This document shows, piece after piece, positions 1 through 7,937 of a DNA stretch of 64,000 nucleotides. The notes beneath the pieces are model-generated. The model saw only the letters and a program-made list of their open reading frames with translations. It made no database searches and had not been told where the DNA came from. The number at the start of each line of letters is the position of its first letter. Position 1 is the first letter of the stretch. A program made the translations under genes and the position numbers. This DNA is from CALJTV01 sp034435835 (GTDB lineage Bacteria; Chloroflexota; Dehalococcoidia; GIF9; UBA5629). Where the stretch lies: contig DAOTWF010000030.1 in assembly GCA_034435835.1 (NCBI GenBank), positions 124,001 to 188,000 of the forward strand, given 5' to 3'.

Positions 1-423
1 CACCTCTCGCCAGTAACGGAAAGCCTCGTCATCATCCAGATATATTGTGACCCACAAACGTTCAGGGGCTATCTTCATCCGCCCGGTGACGAACTCCCAC
101 GCCCAGGAAATAGCCTCTTTCTTGAAGTAGTCGCCCACGCTGAAATTTCCCAGCATCTCGAAAAACGTCAGGTGCTTAGCATCCCCCACTGAGTTGATGT
201 CGGTGGTGCGGAAGCATTTCTGGCATGAAGCCAGACGCGGGCTGGGGGGCACCGCCAAGCCCAGAAAGTAGGGCTTTATCTGCACCATTCCCGCTGTGGT
301 GAACAGCAGGGTGGGGTCACCATACGGAACCAGAGAGGAACTGGGGATGACCAGATGCCCCTTCTCTTCAAAGAAGTTCAAAAACGCCTTCCTTATCTCA
401 TCGCTTTTCATCCGCTTTGCCAT
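1..423 (-). CDS. alaS: Alanyl-tRNA synthetase, N-terminal part (runs off the left edge)
   Basis: Charges tRNA-Ala with alanine in the cytoplasm. Only the first 141 codons are in the window; the rest lies beyond position 1. The reverse strand reads MAKRMKSDEIRKAFLNFFEE and continues with class II synthetase motif 1 features typical of AlaRS: a GHLVIPSSSLVP stretch, then LLFTTAGMVQIKPYFLG and the FFEMLGNFSVGDYFK segment. The first ATG (421-423) is preferred over the one at 409-411 because a strong promoter places transcription start almost exactly on it. Divergent from the fmdB-thiE run. Confidence 0.96.
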   Translation of the reverse strand, partial: MAKRMKSDEIRKAFLNFFEEKGHLVIPSSSLVPYGDPTLLFTTAGMVQIKPYFLGLAVPPSPRLASCQKCFRTTDINSVGDAKHLTFFEMLGNFSVGDYFKKEAISWAWEFVTGRMKIAPERLWVTIYLDDDEAFRYWREV

Positions 424-430
424 CTTCTGG

Positions 431-459
431 ATTTTAGAGTACTCCACCCCTGCTGTCAA
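431..459 (-). promoter_or_regulatory. Sigma-70-type promoter of alaS
   Basis: On the minus strand TTGACA (454-459) and TAAAAT (431-436) are separated by 17 bp. Transcription would begin about 424-425, so the alaS ATG at 423 lies at about +1 to +2. The mRNA would be leaderless; no ribosome binding site is present or possible. Confidence 0.75.
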
Positions 460-498
460 CGCAGCTAACGGGAACTCTCATATTTTCGGCAATTGTGC

Positions 499-504
499 TA
501 AAAT
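499..504 (+). promoter_or_regulatory. Probable -10 element of the fmdB-thiE run
   Basis: TAAAAT lies 13 bp before the ATG at 518, giving a predicted transcript start only about 7 nt upstream of the start codon. No convincing -35 hexamer is visible at the usual distance, and no Shine-Dalgarno fits between. Confidence 0.4.
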
Positions 505-517
505 GCAGTAAAGTATT

Positions 518-886
518 ATGCCGATCTACGAGTACTGGTGCTACGATTGTCAGAAAAAGGTGTCCTTCCTGCAGATGGCATCATCTGGGGTAACGCCTTC
601 ATGCCCACAATGCGGCAGCCAGAACCTGCACCGACTTTTTTCCACATTCGCTGTGCGTAAGACATACAAAGACATCTATGAAGACATACTTTCTGATACC
701 AGCCTGACCAAGGGCATGCTAGCAAACGACCCCAGGGCACTGGCGGAATGGAACAGGAGGATCAGCCGGGACGAACCGGTGGCTCCTGAATACCAGGAGA
801 TGCTGGAGAGGATGGAAAAAGGAGAGATGCCTGATACGAAGCCCGGCACTGGTATCACCTCACAAAAGCAGGGTCGTGAGGGGTGA
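518..886 (+). CDS. FmdB-family putative regulatory zinc-ribbon protein (first copy)
   Basis: A 122-residue protein beginning MPIYEYWCYDCQKKVSFLQ, the hallmark N-terminus of the FmdB (CxxC_CXXC_SSSS) family. Two knuckles, CYDC near residue 8 and CPQCG near residue 34, should bind one zinc. Family proteins were first noted as putative regulators near formylmethanofuran or formamidase genes, but molecular function is largely unknown. The C-terminal part is charged and contains a segment conserved with the next gene (DPRALAEWNRRI versus DPRNIGRWVEEK). It is followed after 7 bp by a second family member, so the pair probably arose by tandem duplication and divergence. Confidence 0.85.
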   Translation: MPIYEYWCYDCQKKVSFLQMASSGVTPSCPQCGSQNLHRLFSTFAVRKTYKDIYEDILSDTSLTKGMLANDPRALAEWNRRISRDEPVAPEYQEMLERMEKGEMPDTKPGTGITSQKQGREG

Positions 887-893
887 CAGACTT

Positions 894-1265
894 ATGCCCA
901 TCTATGAATACTTCTGTCCCGCCTGCGGCAAAAAAAGCAGCGTCCTAATAAAAAGCCACACAGCCACTTTTGTGCCCAGATGCAGTCATTGTGGCAGCGC
1001 CGAACTCAGGCGTCTCCTATCCACCTTCGCCTACCACAGGTCCCTAAACAGTATCCATGAAGAAAGCGGCGAGCCTAGCCGTCCCGGACCTGACTACTAC
1101 AAAGACCCGCGCAATATAGGCAGATGGGTGGAAGAAAAGTTCAAGGACATGGGCATGGAACTACCGAGCCATCTCAAGCAGAAGATCGAAGCCGCAAGGG
1201 AAGGTGTGCTGCCAGACTCACTGAAGGACCTTCAAAGTGCCTCACCAGACACTGCGTATCATTGA
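894..1265 (+). CDS. FmdB-family putative regulatory zinc-ribbon protein (second copy)
   Basis: A 123-residue paralogue of the preceding protein, starting MPIYEYFCPACGKKSSVL with knuckles CPAC and CSHC. An in-frame GTG exists at 876, inside the previous gene, but the ATG at 894 gives the exact family N-terminus and is chosen. The middle keeps the signature LRRLLSTFAYHRS, matching LHRLFSTFAVRKT of the first copy. The tail resembles the first copy in having a DP-x-x-x-x-x-W stretch. Its last 29 bp overlap the thiE start, implying cotranscription and possibly translational coupling with thiamine synthesis. Confidence 0.82.
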   Translation: MPIYEYFCPACGKKSSVLIKSHTATFVPRCSHCGSAELRRLLSTFAYHRSLNSIHEESGEPSRPGPDYYKDPRNIGRWVEEKFKDMGMELPSHLKQKIEAAREGVLPDSLKDLQSASPDTAYH

Positions 1266-2298
1266 TGCCAATTGCAACCGTATCAGTGAGGGGCTGCGCG
1301 TCCTTGAGGACATAGCCCGCTTCATCCTCAACAATCAGCCCCTGAATCACCAGCTCAAAGCCCTGCGCCACGACCTGGTTAAAAGGCTAACCAGCCTTGG
1401 CACTGGTCTCATCACTGCCAGAGATACGGATACAGACGTGGGCACCGCTGGCATCCACACATCGACGCAAGCTGACCTCGCTGCCCTTGTAGCGGCGAAC
1501 GCCAAGCGTGTCGAGGAGGCATTGAGGGTGGTTGAAGAAATGGCAAAACTGCCCGAAATCAGTAGGCAGCTAGACTCTAGAACTTTTGAAACAGCCCGTT
1601 TCGCTCTGTATGCACTGGAGAAAGAACTCCTGTCCAGGCTGCTCCGCCATGACAAGGTTTCCCGTCTCAGAGGACTGTATGTCATCATCGATGCCGAAAC
1701 GCTGGGCTACAGGGATGAAACGAAAGTCGCCGCCCAGGCAATCAGCGGCGGTGCCAGCACTATCCAGCTCCGTGATAAAAAACGGAGCAAACGGGAACTC
1801 CTCCACCTTGCCCGTGAAATCAACGAACTGTGCCGCAATTCCAATACCCTTTTTATAATAAACGACCATCTCGACATCGCGCTGGTGGTGGAATGCGATG
1901 GGTTGCACATTGGGCAGGAAGACCTGCCCATATCTCTGATAAGGCGAGAACTGCAGGTGGAAAAACTGATCGGCATCTCCACACGCACCACCGAGCAGGC
2001 TGCGGACGCCCAAGCACAGGGCGCCGACTACATCGCAGTCGGCTCCGTCTACACATCGCCCACCAAACCGGATGCTCCGGTGATAGGACTAGCAGAACTG
2101 CGCAAAATAAGACAGGCGGTGAACCTGCCCATAGTCGCCATCGGCGGTATCAACCGGGAAAACATCAGAGATGTTATGGCAACAGGGGCAGAAGCAGCGG
2201 CGGTGATCAGCGCCGTTATCACACAGGAAGACATAGAACGGGCAACGCGCATTCTGGTGAAAGAAATTGGAGCCACGAAAAGCCACCTGGAATCTTGA
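1237..2298 (+). CDS. thiE: Thiamine-phosphate synthase with N-terminal ThiD2 domain
   Basis: Joins hydroxymethylpyrimidine diphosphate and thiazole phosphate to make thiamine phosphate. Residues 1 to about 130 form a helical ThiD2-like domain (IDANCNRISEGLRVLEDIAR, and RVEEALRVVEEM), a family reported as an alternative HMP-P kinase. Residues about 145 to 345 form the ThiE TIM barrel with QLRDK, the HIGQEDLP stretch, GADYIAVGSVYTSPTK and VAIGGI. The fusion could supply both pyrimidine phosphorylation and coupling. The start is GTG at 1237, within the previous gene. thiL, the next pathway enzyme, lies far away at 47697-48704. No TPP riboswitch is seen upstream. Confidence 0.93.
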   Translation: MPHQTLRIIDANCNRISEGLRVLEDIARFILNNQPLNHQLKALRHDLVKRLTSLGTGLITARDTDTDVGTAGIHTSTQADLAALVAANAKRVEEALRVVEEMAKLPEISRQLDSRTFETARFALYALEKELLSRLLRHDKVSRLRGLYVIIDAETLGYRDETKVAAQAISGGASTIQLRDKKRSKRELLHLAREINELCRNSNTLFIINDHLDIALVVECDGLHIGQEDLPISLIRRELQVEKLIGISTRTTEQAADAQAQGADYIAVGSVYTSPTKPDAPVIGLAELRKIRQAVNLPIVAIGGINRENIRDVMATGAEAAAVISAVITQEDIERATRILVKEIGATKSHLES

Positions 2299-2911
2299 GA
2301 CCATAGCCGAGCGGGCACACGCACTATTCACGGCGAAGGACGCCGCTAGAGAAGAGGCGCTGCGCCTCTGTCGCGAGACAATCCGTCATAGCGCCCTGGC
2401 AATCCGCTCCATACACCGCCATGATGAACAGGGGGCACGCAGAAACCTGGCTGCAGCCAGAAGCCTGCTTCAGGAACTGGGACACAAGACCAGCAAACAC
2501 GATGACCTGGCACAAACTGGCTTCGTTCACGACGCCCAGAAGGAGCTGGCAGAGGCTGCTCTGGTTTTAGCCATCATCACACAGCAGCCATTGCCCGACC
2601 CGGAGGGACTGAAGGTGAGCTATCCCGCCTACTTCAATGGCCTGGGGGAGGCAGTGGGGGAGCTCAGGCGCTACCTTCTCGACCGTCTCCGACAGAACGA
2701 TTTTTCCAGGTCTCAAGAACTCCTGGAGGCGATGGAGGATATTTACGATACATTGATGACCATGGACTTCCCCGATGCTATAACTTGGGGGCTGAGGAGG
2801 ATAACCGATAACGTCCGGGGTATACTGGAGAAGACCCGCGGCGACCTAACCCTTGCCCTCCGTCAGAAGGACCTGGAGAGCAAACTGGAAAAAATAGACC
2901 GCAACCTCTAG
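2267..2911 (+). CDS. Translin-family protein
   Basis: A 214-residue, almost entirely helical protein matching the archaeal/bacterial translin-like family (COG2178, predicted RNA- or nucleic-acid-binding). Supporting stretches are AREEALRLCRETIRHSALAIRSIHR, split here by position about residues 27-51, then the acidic EAMEDIYDTLMTMDFPDAI block near residue 160, typical of the translin fold. The start is a TTG at 2267 inside thiE; no ATG fits upstream of the conserved region, so the precise start is uncertain. Overlap of 32 bp with thiE suggests one transcript. Role in thiamine metabolism is not implied. Confidence 0.72.
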   Translation: MEPRKATWNLETIAERAHALFTAKDAAREEALRLCRETIRHSALAIRSIHRHDEQGARRNLAAARSLLQELGHKTSKHDDLAQTGFVHDAQKELAEAALVLAIITQQPLPDPEGLKVSYPAYFNGLGEAVGELRRYLLDRLRQNDFSRSQELLEAMEDIYDTLMTMDFPDAITWGLRRITDNVRGILEKTRGDLTLALRQKDLESKLEKIDRNL

Positions 2912-2932
2912 TCAAATCCGCCACACATAGTA

Positions 2933-2972
2933 CAGGGCTCAAGCCAGTATCTTCACACCGACCTGAGCCCTG
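2933..2972. terminator. Inverted repeat between convergent genes
   Basis: CAGGGCTCA (2933-2941) is followed 22 bp later by its exact complement TGAGCCCTG (2964-2972). It sits in the 82-bp space between the convergent translin-like gene and the thiolase, so it could end transcription in either direction. There is no clear T-run and the loop is long, so this is tentative. Confidence 0.4.
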
Positions 2973-2993
2973 ACCTCAAACCAAAACTATCTA

Positions 2994-4235
2994 CTACGCC
3001 TTCTCAATTATTGTGGCTATGCCCTGCCCCAGACCGACGCACATGGTGAGCAGCCCGTACTTCACATTGTTCTGCTCCATGCCATTGACCGCGGTAGTCA
3101 GTATCTTGACGCCGGACTCACCCAGCGGATGTCCCAGAGCGATGGCGCCGCCGTGAGGGTTAATCCTGGGGTCATTCCACGGTATACCCATTTCCTTAGC
3201 CCAGGCAATGACCACAGAAGCAAAGGCTTCGTTGACCTCAAACCAGCCAATGTCTGATAGTTTCATGCCAGAACGCTTTAGCACCTTCTGCGTGGCTGGG
3301 ATAGGTCCGGTCAACTGGTATGGTCCAGGGTTGACCCCGAGTACGCATATGCGGTCAGCCCTCAAATAAGCGCGCGGCTTTAGCCCGAGTTCTTTAGCTT
3401 TCTCCACGCTCATAAGCAGAGCAGCAGCAGCACCATCGCTTATCGGAGCCGAATTGGCTGCCGTCACTTTACCCTGCGTGATACCCATAAATGGCGGCGG
3501 AATGAACGCTGGCGGCAAGGTTTTCATCTTCTCACGGTCGAGGTCGAACCTGATCGTCTCATCGACCTCCACAACCTTGACCGTCCCATCTTCCATCCTT
3601 ACCGGTATGGGAACGATCTCGTTCTTGAATTTCCCTTCCTTGGTCGCCTTTATTGCCTTCTCCTGACTCCAGTAACCAAAGTCGTCCAGCTCCTCCCTCG
3701 AGATATTCCACTTTTGGGCAATGGCTTCCGCTGACTGTCCCATATTGCAGGCACCGCCATGTTTATTGAAAGCATCTATCAGCCCCTGAACCATATAATC
3801 AGGCGGCACAGGTGCCCCGGTGGCTGACTGCGCTGGCGGCGGCTGTACTTCTTTCCTCACCTGCCAGTCACGGGACATAGCTTCGACACCGCAGGCTATA
3901 GTGACGTCGGCATAGCCGGTCAATACCTCCATAACGGCAAAATGAAGGGCGGTATGCGACCCGGCGCACTGCCGGTTTACCTGGCAGCCAGCCACCTCGG
4001 GAGGAAATCCTGCCGCAAGGGCAGCAGTTCTACCGGAATTATGGGGGCGGTCCGAAGTACCACAGATGATATCCTCCACTATACTGGGATTTATGCCGGT
4101 GCGCTTTATCAACGCCTGCAAACAATGAGCCAGAAGCTCATCCGGCATTACCCGGCAGATGTCCGAATACCTCCTCTGGGTACGAATGCCCACAGGTGAC
4201 CTCACCACGTCAATCACGGCTACCTCATTTCTCAT
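2994..4235 (-). CDS. Acetyl-CoA acetyltransferase (thiolase family)
   Basis: A 413-residue thiolase II-type enzyme that cleaves 3-oxoacyl-CoA with CoA, or condenses acetyl-CoA, in the cytoplasm. Features in order: VIDVVRSPVG N-terminus, nucleophile Cys near residue 90 in VNRQCAGSHTALHFA, NGAIS-like ANSAPISDGAAA, base His in GGAIALGHPLGESG near residue 350, and the second active-site Cys in TMCVGLGQG near 394. All catalytic residues are present. The ATG is preceded by a strong AAGGAGG site. It is divergent from the liv operon and probably provides the final step for substrates imported by it. Confidence 0.93.
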   Translation of the reverse strand: MRNEVAVIDVVRSPVGIRTQRRYSDICRVMPDELLAHCLQALIKRTGINPSIVEDIICGTSDRPHNSGRTAALAAGFPPEVAGCQVNRQCAGSHTALHFAVMEVLTGYADVTIACGVEAMSRDWQVRKEVQPPPAQSATGAPVPPDYMVQGLIDAFNKHGGACNMGQSAEAIAQKWNISREELDDFGYWSQEKAIKATKEGKFKNEIVPIPVRMEDGTVKVVEVDETIRFDLDREKMKTLPPAFIPPPFMGITQGKVTAANSAPISDGAAAALLMSVEKAKELGLKPRAYLRADRICVLGVNPGPYQLTGPIPATQKVLKRSGMKLSDIGWFEVNEAFASVVIAWAKEMGIPWNDPRINPHGGAIALGHPLGESGVKILTTAVNGMEQNNVKYGLLTMCVGLGQGIATIIEKA

Positions 4236-4273
4236 TTCTCCTCCTTATTTGATATTTGATTAGTTTGGATGGA

Positions 4274-4296
4274 GATAGAATCCAACGGACTCTATC
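4274..4296. repeat. Imperfect palindrome in the thiolase leader
   Basis: GATAGAATCC and GGACTCTATC are complementary at 9 of 10 positions around a 3-bp loop. It lies between the predicted thiolase promoter and its start codon, so it could be an operator or an mRNA hairpin. No factor can be named. Confidence 0.35.
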
Positions 4297-4316
4297 CCAC
4301 AAAAGGCGCAAACATA

Positions 4317-4345
4317 AGTTTATAACAGCACTCCCTGGCTGTCAA
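4317..4345 (-). promoter_or_regulatory. Predicted thiolase promoter
   Basis: Minus-strand TTGACA (4340-4345) and TAAACT (4317-4322) are 17 bp apart. It points toward the thiolase and leaves a leader of about 75 nt that contains the palindrome at 4274-4296. Confidence 0.55.
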
Positions 4346-4367
4346 ACAGACTGAACTACTACACGGC

Positions 4368-4396
4368 TTGACAAGTGCTGAGACATAGGATACCAT
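4368..4396 (+). promoter_or_regulatory. Predicted promoter of the first liv operon
   Basis: TTGACA (4368-4373) and TACCAT (4391-4396) with a 17-bp spacer. Transcription would begin near 4403, leaving a leader of about 149 nt before livH. The same hexamer pair and spacing recur before the second transport operon at 20326. Confidence 0.6.
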
Positions 4397-4488
4397 ATGC
4401 CCTAACGTTTCAGCCCAGCAAGACTAGCAACAATAGCAAACTCTTGGAAACGCTACAGTGGGATCTTGCCCTGTGTAGAAGAGCGACT

Positions 4489-4533
4489 ATGAGAAAAGAG
4501 GCGTTGCTTACGCAATTGGCATCTCAAAAATAA
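4489..4533 (+). other. Possible 14-codon leader ORF before livH
   Basis: ATG at 4489 to TAA at 4531-4533 encodes MRKEALLTQLASQK. It lies wholly within the predicted liv leader and ends 18 bp before livH. Three leucines in 14 codons are compatible with a leader peptide, but there is no clear attenuator hairpin pair, and chance occurrence is quite possible. Confidence 0.25.
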
Positions 4534-4551
4534 CAAGCGGGGGAAATCACT

Positions 4552-5436
4552 ATGCTCGCTACAACAAGCACGGTGCTCCTTTATACTTTTCTGCTGGGTT
4601 CCCTCTATCTCTTGGTCTCCCTCGGTTTCTCCTTGATCACAGGCGTCCTTAAAATATTCCACTTCGGGTACGGTTACCTTTTCATCGGTGCCATCTATTT
4701 CACCTGGATGTTTATGGACATATTCCACTTGCCCCTTGGTTGGGCAATACTCGCCATGTTCGCCTTGCAAGCAGTGCTGGCATTCGTCCTCTACAAATTC
4801 ATCCTGGTGCCCTTCAGGTTCAAGCAGGACGAAGAATTTATGTTCGTGATGACAGTCATCTTCATAGCGCTCATTCTGCAGCTCGGCGCCGACGTTTTTT
4901 ACCCCGTCTATAAGGGTGTTTATCTGGAGACAACGGTATTCCCCGGCACCTCTCAAATCGGTCCCATAACTGTGTCCAACCAGCTCCTCTTTGCCGCCGG
5001 CGTGGGGATAATACTGACCCTTCTCTTCGTCGTCTTTTTCACCAGAACTAAAATGGGGCTGGCGGTCCGTGCCATATCCTACGATGTATATTCCAGCCGC
5101 ATTTTAGGGATAAACGTAGAACAGCTCTTCATGATCGTCTTCCTGATGACCATCATCCCGCCGATAGTTGCCATCCTCACCGTGGCACCGATCTGGGCTA
5201 TCGACTCCAGCATAGGGCAGGCTTATCTGGGTATTGCCATATTGATAGCCGTCCTCGGCGGCTTAGGCAACCTCAAAGGCACCATCATAGCCAGCTATCT
5301 GATTGCTTTCTGCCATGCCTTCGTTGCCTTTGCCATCGGTGAGCCAAGACTCATGAGTTTAGCAGCACTAATTGTGGTATTTATCGTGCTGATTGTGAGA
5401 CCGCAAGGCATCATCAGTACCAAGAGCGTCTGGTGA
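4552..5436 (+). CDS. livH: Branched-chain amino acid-type ABC transporter permease (LivH family)
   Basis: A 294-residue polytopic membrane protein, one of the two permease subunits of a LivHMGF-type importer. It has about eight hydrophobic segments and the family motif near residues 155-190, where KMGLAVRAISYDVYSSRILGINVEQLF corresponds to the cytoplasmic loop that contacts the ATPases (written here only as its ends: KMGLAVRAIS and GINVEQLF). The start is supported by AGCGGGGGAA upstream. Substrate is unknown; Liv-type systems in anaerobes also import aromatic and dicarboxylic acids. First gene of a tightly spaced livH-M-G-F-CoA-transferase operon. Confidence 0.9.
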   Translation: MLATTSTVLLYTFLLGSLYLLVSLGFSLITGVLKIFHFGYGYLFIGAIYFTWMFMDIFHLPLGWAILAMFALQAVLAFVLYKFILVPFRFKQDEEFMFVMTVIFIALILQLGADVFYPVYKGVYLETTVFPGTSQIGPITVSNQLLFAAGVGIILTLLFVVFFTRTKMGLAVRAISYDVYSSRILGINVEQLFMIVFLMTIIPPIVAILTVAPIWAIDSSIGQAYLGIAILIAVLGGLGNLKGTIIASYLIAFCHAFVAFAIGEPRLMSLAALIVVFIVLIVRPQGIISTKSVW

Positions 5437-5445
5437 GGTGAAGTT

Positions 5446-6483
5446 ATGAAAGTCATTGAATGGGAACGAGATAGGATCATATTCCGCTTCTTCGGCGTGA
5501 AGTGGGACTGGACTATCGAGCCCGGATACTGGCGCCCCCACATCATCGGCATCGGCATCCTTGTTGCCACGCCCGTTATCCTCTATTTTGTCTATCCGCC
5601 CTTGCTGGCTACATTTATCGAGGGCAGTCTGCTCCCCTGTATTGTCCTCCCAATAATACTGATGCTCATTGGAACAGGGAGGTTCAACTTCGGTCCCCAG
5701 TTCTTCGTCGGCGTCGGTGGTTTCACCGCTGGCTTACTCAGTATCCATCTCGGACTGGGACCGGGAATCACGCTGCTGGCTGCCGCAGCTGCTGGGCTGC
5801 TCACCGGCTTGATTTTCAGCCCACTCACACTCCTTGCCGGTGGCATTTACTTCGCTTTACTGACACTACTCTTACCCCTCATTTTTCTTGAGGTCACTTT
5901 TGTCTTTGGCATCTTCAAAGGCGACACGGGCATCGCCGGTATCCCCTTTCTGGTGAACTTACCCAATTTTACACTCAGCCAGCTCCTTTATGCCTTCATC
6001 GCATTGGCTCTCATGCTGATATACCTGGCTATTACAGACAGGGTTCTCCAGTCTCGTTATGCCCTCCAGATGGCAGCCATCAACGATGACGAAGAGGTCG
6101 CCAACAGCTTGGGCGTGAACATAAGCCGCATCAAGATAATCTCCTTTGTGGGACCAGCGGTAATGATTTCCATAGTGGGCTGGTTCTATGCCCATTACTT
6201 CGGCGCCTTCTCTGGCATCACCTACCTCCCCATGACCTTCATGATGAAGGTATTCATGGCGCTGGTAATTGGCGGCCGTGGCGCCTGGGCAATAGTCCTT
6301 GGCAGCTATGTGGTAACGCTCATTGAGATGCTGCTCATACGCTTTGCCGGTGACCTTTCACCAATACTGTTCCCTATAATCATGTTGACGCTACTGCTTA
6401 TTTTCCGCGAGGAAGGTCTATTCGGCCTTTACCGCAAGAGACATTATCGGGATTACAAGCCGCGCTTCAAAATTACAAAATAA
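5446..6483 (+). CDS. livM: Branched-chain amino acid-type ABC transporter permease (LivM family)
   Basis: A 345-residue partner permease, 9 bp after livH and preceded by GAGGTGAAG. It has an N-terminal hydrophilic stretch with a VKWDWTIEPGYW segment, then roughly eight to ten transmembrane segments. The LivM signature loop is visible as SRYALQMAAINDDEEVANSL near residue 205, the coupling helix region. The N-terminal extension before the first membrane helix is longer than in E. coli LivM-like domains, but the overall length is normal. Expected to dimerise with the LivH protein in the cytoplasmic membrane. Confidence 0.9.
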   Translation: MKVIEWERDRIIFRFFGVKWDWTIEPGYWRPHIIGIGILVATPVILYFVYPPLLATFIEGSLLPCIVLPIILMLIGTGRFNFGPQFFVGVGGFTAGLLSIHLGLGPGITLLAAAAAGLLTGLIFSPLTLLAGGIYFALLTLLLPLIFLEVTFVFGIFKGDTGIAGIPFLVNLPNFTLSQLLYAFIALALMLIYLAITDRVLQSRYALQMAAINDDEEVANSLGVNISRIKIISFVGPAVMISIVGWFYAHYFGAFSGITYLPMTFMMKVFMALVIGGRGAWAIVLGSYVVTLIEMLLIRFAGDLSPILFPIIMLTLLLIFREEGLFGLYRKRHYRDYKPRFKITK

Positions 6484-6494
6484 GGGGCAGATAA

Positions 6495-7238
6495 ATGGCT
6501 AAAGAACTGCTCAAAGTCACCGATGTCTACAAGAGTTTCGGCGGCCTAACCGCGGTGAACGGCGTCAGCTTCTCCATCTACGAGGGAGAGACCGTAGGGC
6601 TCATGGGTCCCAACGGTGCCGGGAAGACCACGCTGGTAAATCTGATCTCAGGCACTCTTCCCGTGGACTCTGGCAAGATCGAGTTCACTGGAGTCGATAT
6701 CACCAACCTGCCACCGTGGAAGCGCTGTAAACTGGGGCTCGCTCGCACCTATCAAATACCACGGCCCTTCCCGGGACTGCTGACTTCAGCGAACATAATT
6801 GTCGGCGCTCTCTGTGGTAAAGACATGACGGAACGGAGCCTCATGGACGCCGCGGCAGAGGCAATACACTATCTGGAAATCGTCGGCTTGTTCCATAAAA
6901 GGAACGTCAAAGCTGAGGAGCTCTCCCTCTACGAGCTCAGGCTCCTGGAATTGGCGCGGGCTCTGGCAACAACACCAAAGCTAATTCTTCTCGATGAGGT
7001 GGTGGCCGGGCTAAACCCCGCCGAGGCTGAAGAGGCGATAAAACTCGTAGAACGTATAAAAGACTACTTCGGCGTTACCGTACTCTGGATCGAGCATGTC
7101 ATGGCGGTATTGATGAAGGCTGCTAACCGCGTCATCGTCTTGCATTATGGCCAGAAAATAGCCGAGGGCACCCCGCAGGACGTGGCCCGTAATCCACAGG
7201 TGATAGAAGCATATCTAGGAGAAGAGGTCAATGTTTGA
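6495..7238 (+). CDS. livG: ABC transporter ATP-binding protein (LivG family)
   Basis: A 247-residue ATPase. Walker A is GPNGAGKTT near residue 38, the family stretch LARTYQIPRPFPGLL follows, Walker B is LILLDE near residue 163, and the H-loop is WIEHVMAVLM. The signature region reads LSLYELRLLELARAL, lacking the usual GQ after the first residues, and the residue after LDE is V rather than P. These are mild departures from LivG consensus but the catalytic Glu and His remain. Overlaps livF by 8 bp. Confidence 0.92.
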   Translation: MAKELLKVTDVYKSFGGLTAVNGVSFSIYEGETVGLMGPNGAGKTTLVNLISGTLPVDSGKIEFTGVDITNLPPWKRCKLGLARTYQIPRPFPGLLTSANIIVGALCGKDMTERSLMDAAAEAIHYLEIVGLFHKRNVKAEELSLYELRLLELARALATTPKLILLDEVVAGLNPAEAEEAIKLVERIKDYFGVTVLWIEHVMAVLMKAANRVIVLHYGQKIAEGTPQDVARNPQVIEAYLGEEVNV

Positions 7239-7935
7239 GATACAGAACCTCAATGTATTTCACGGACTCATCCCTGTCCTGCATGATGTAAGCCTCGAGG
7301 TCAAAAAGGGTGAAATGGTGGCCTTGCTCGGTTCCAACGGCGCTGGCAAGACCACACTGTTGAACACTGTCTCAGGAATCCATAAAGCTTCATCGGGTAG
7401 CATCATATTCGAGGGGGAACATATCGAGAACAAACCTCCCCACGAGATAGTCAAGCGCGGTATTATCCAAGTTCCGGAGGGAAGAAAAATACTTCCCTAC
7501 CTGACTGTGGAAGAAAACCTTTATCTCGGTGCCTACACCAACGAGGCTTGGCGTAAAAGGAAACAGTCTATTGAAAGAATATATGAACTGTTCCCAGTGC
7601 TTAAAGAAAGGCGGAGGGTGCTTGCCGGCAGCCTGAGTGGTGGCGAACAGCAGATGCTGGTCATTGGCAGGGGACTTATGGCACGACCTAAGTTGATGAT
7701 GTTCGATGAACCCTCACTCGGTCTAGCCCCTAAGCTCCTCTCCGAAGTCTACAGGACACTGGCAAAGCTCCGCGATGAAAAGATAACCATACTGCTCTCA
7801 GAACAGAACGTGCGCCAGGCATTAGCTATCACCCACCGTGGATACGTGCTCGAAAACGGCAGGCTAATGCTCAGCGGCGACAGCAAAGAACTGCTGAACA
7901 ACGAGATGGTTAAAAGGGCCTATTTAGGAGTGTGA
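7231..7935 (+). CDS. livF: ABC transporter ATP-binding protein (LivF family)
   Basis: A 234-residue ATPase and partner of LivG. Motifs: Walker A GSNGAGKTT near residue 34, IIQVPEGRKILPYLTVEENL, signature LSGGEQQMLVIGRGL near residue 133, Walker B LMMFDEPSLGLAP, and H-loop-like LLSEQNVRQAL in which Gln replaces His, as is normal for LivF proteins. The length is typical. Translationally coupled to livG through an overlapping start, and followed after 2 bp by a CoA-transferase gene, which ties import to CoA activation. Confidence 0.93.
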   Translation: MFEIQNLNVFHGLIPVLHDVSLEVKKGEMVALLGSNGAGKTTLLNTVSGIHKASSGSIIFEGEHIENKPPHEIVKRGIIQVPEGRKILPYLTVEENLYLGAYTNEAWRKRKQSIERIYELFPVLKERRRVLAGSLSGGEQQMLVIGRGLMARPKLMMFDEPSLGLAPKLLSEVYRTLAKLRDEKITILLSEQNVRQALAITHRGYVLENGRLMLSGDSKELLNNEMVKRAYLGV

Positions 7936-7937
7936 TT

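Noticed and set aside
1124..1315. Small plus-strand ORF between fmdB and thiE
   Set aside because: Out of frame with both real genes and wholly covered by them.
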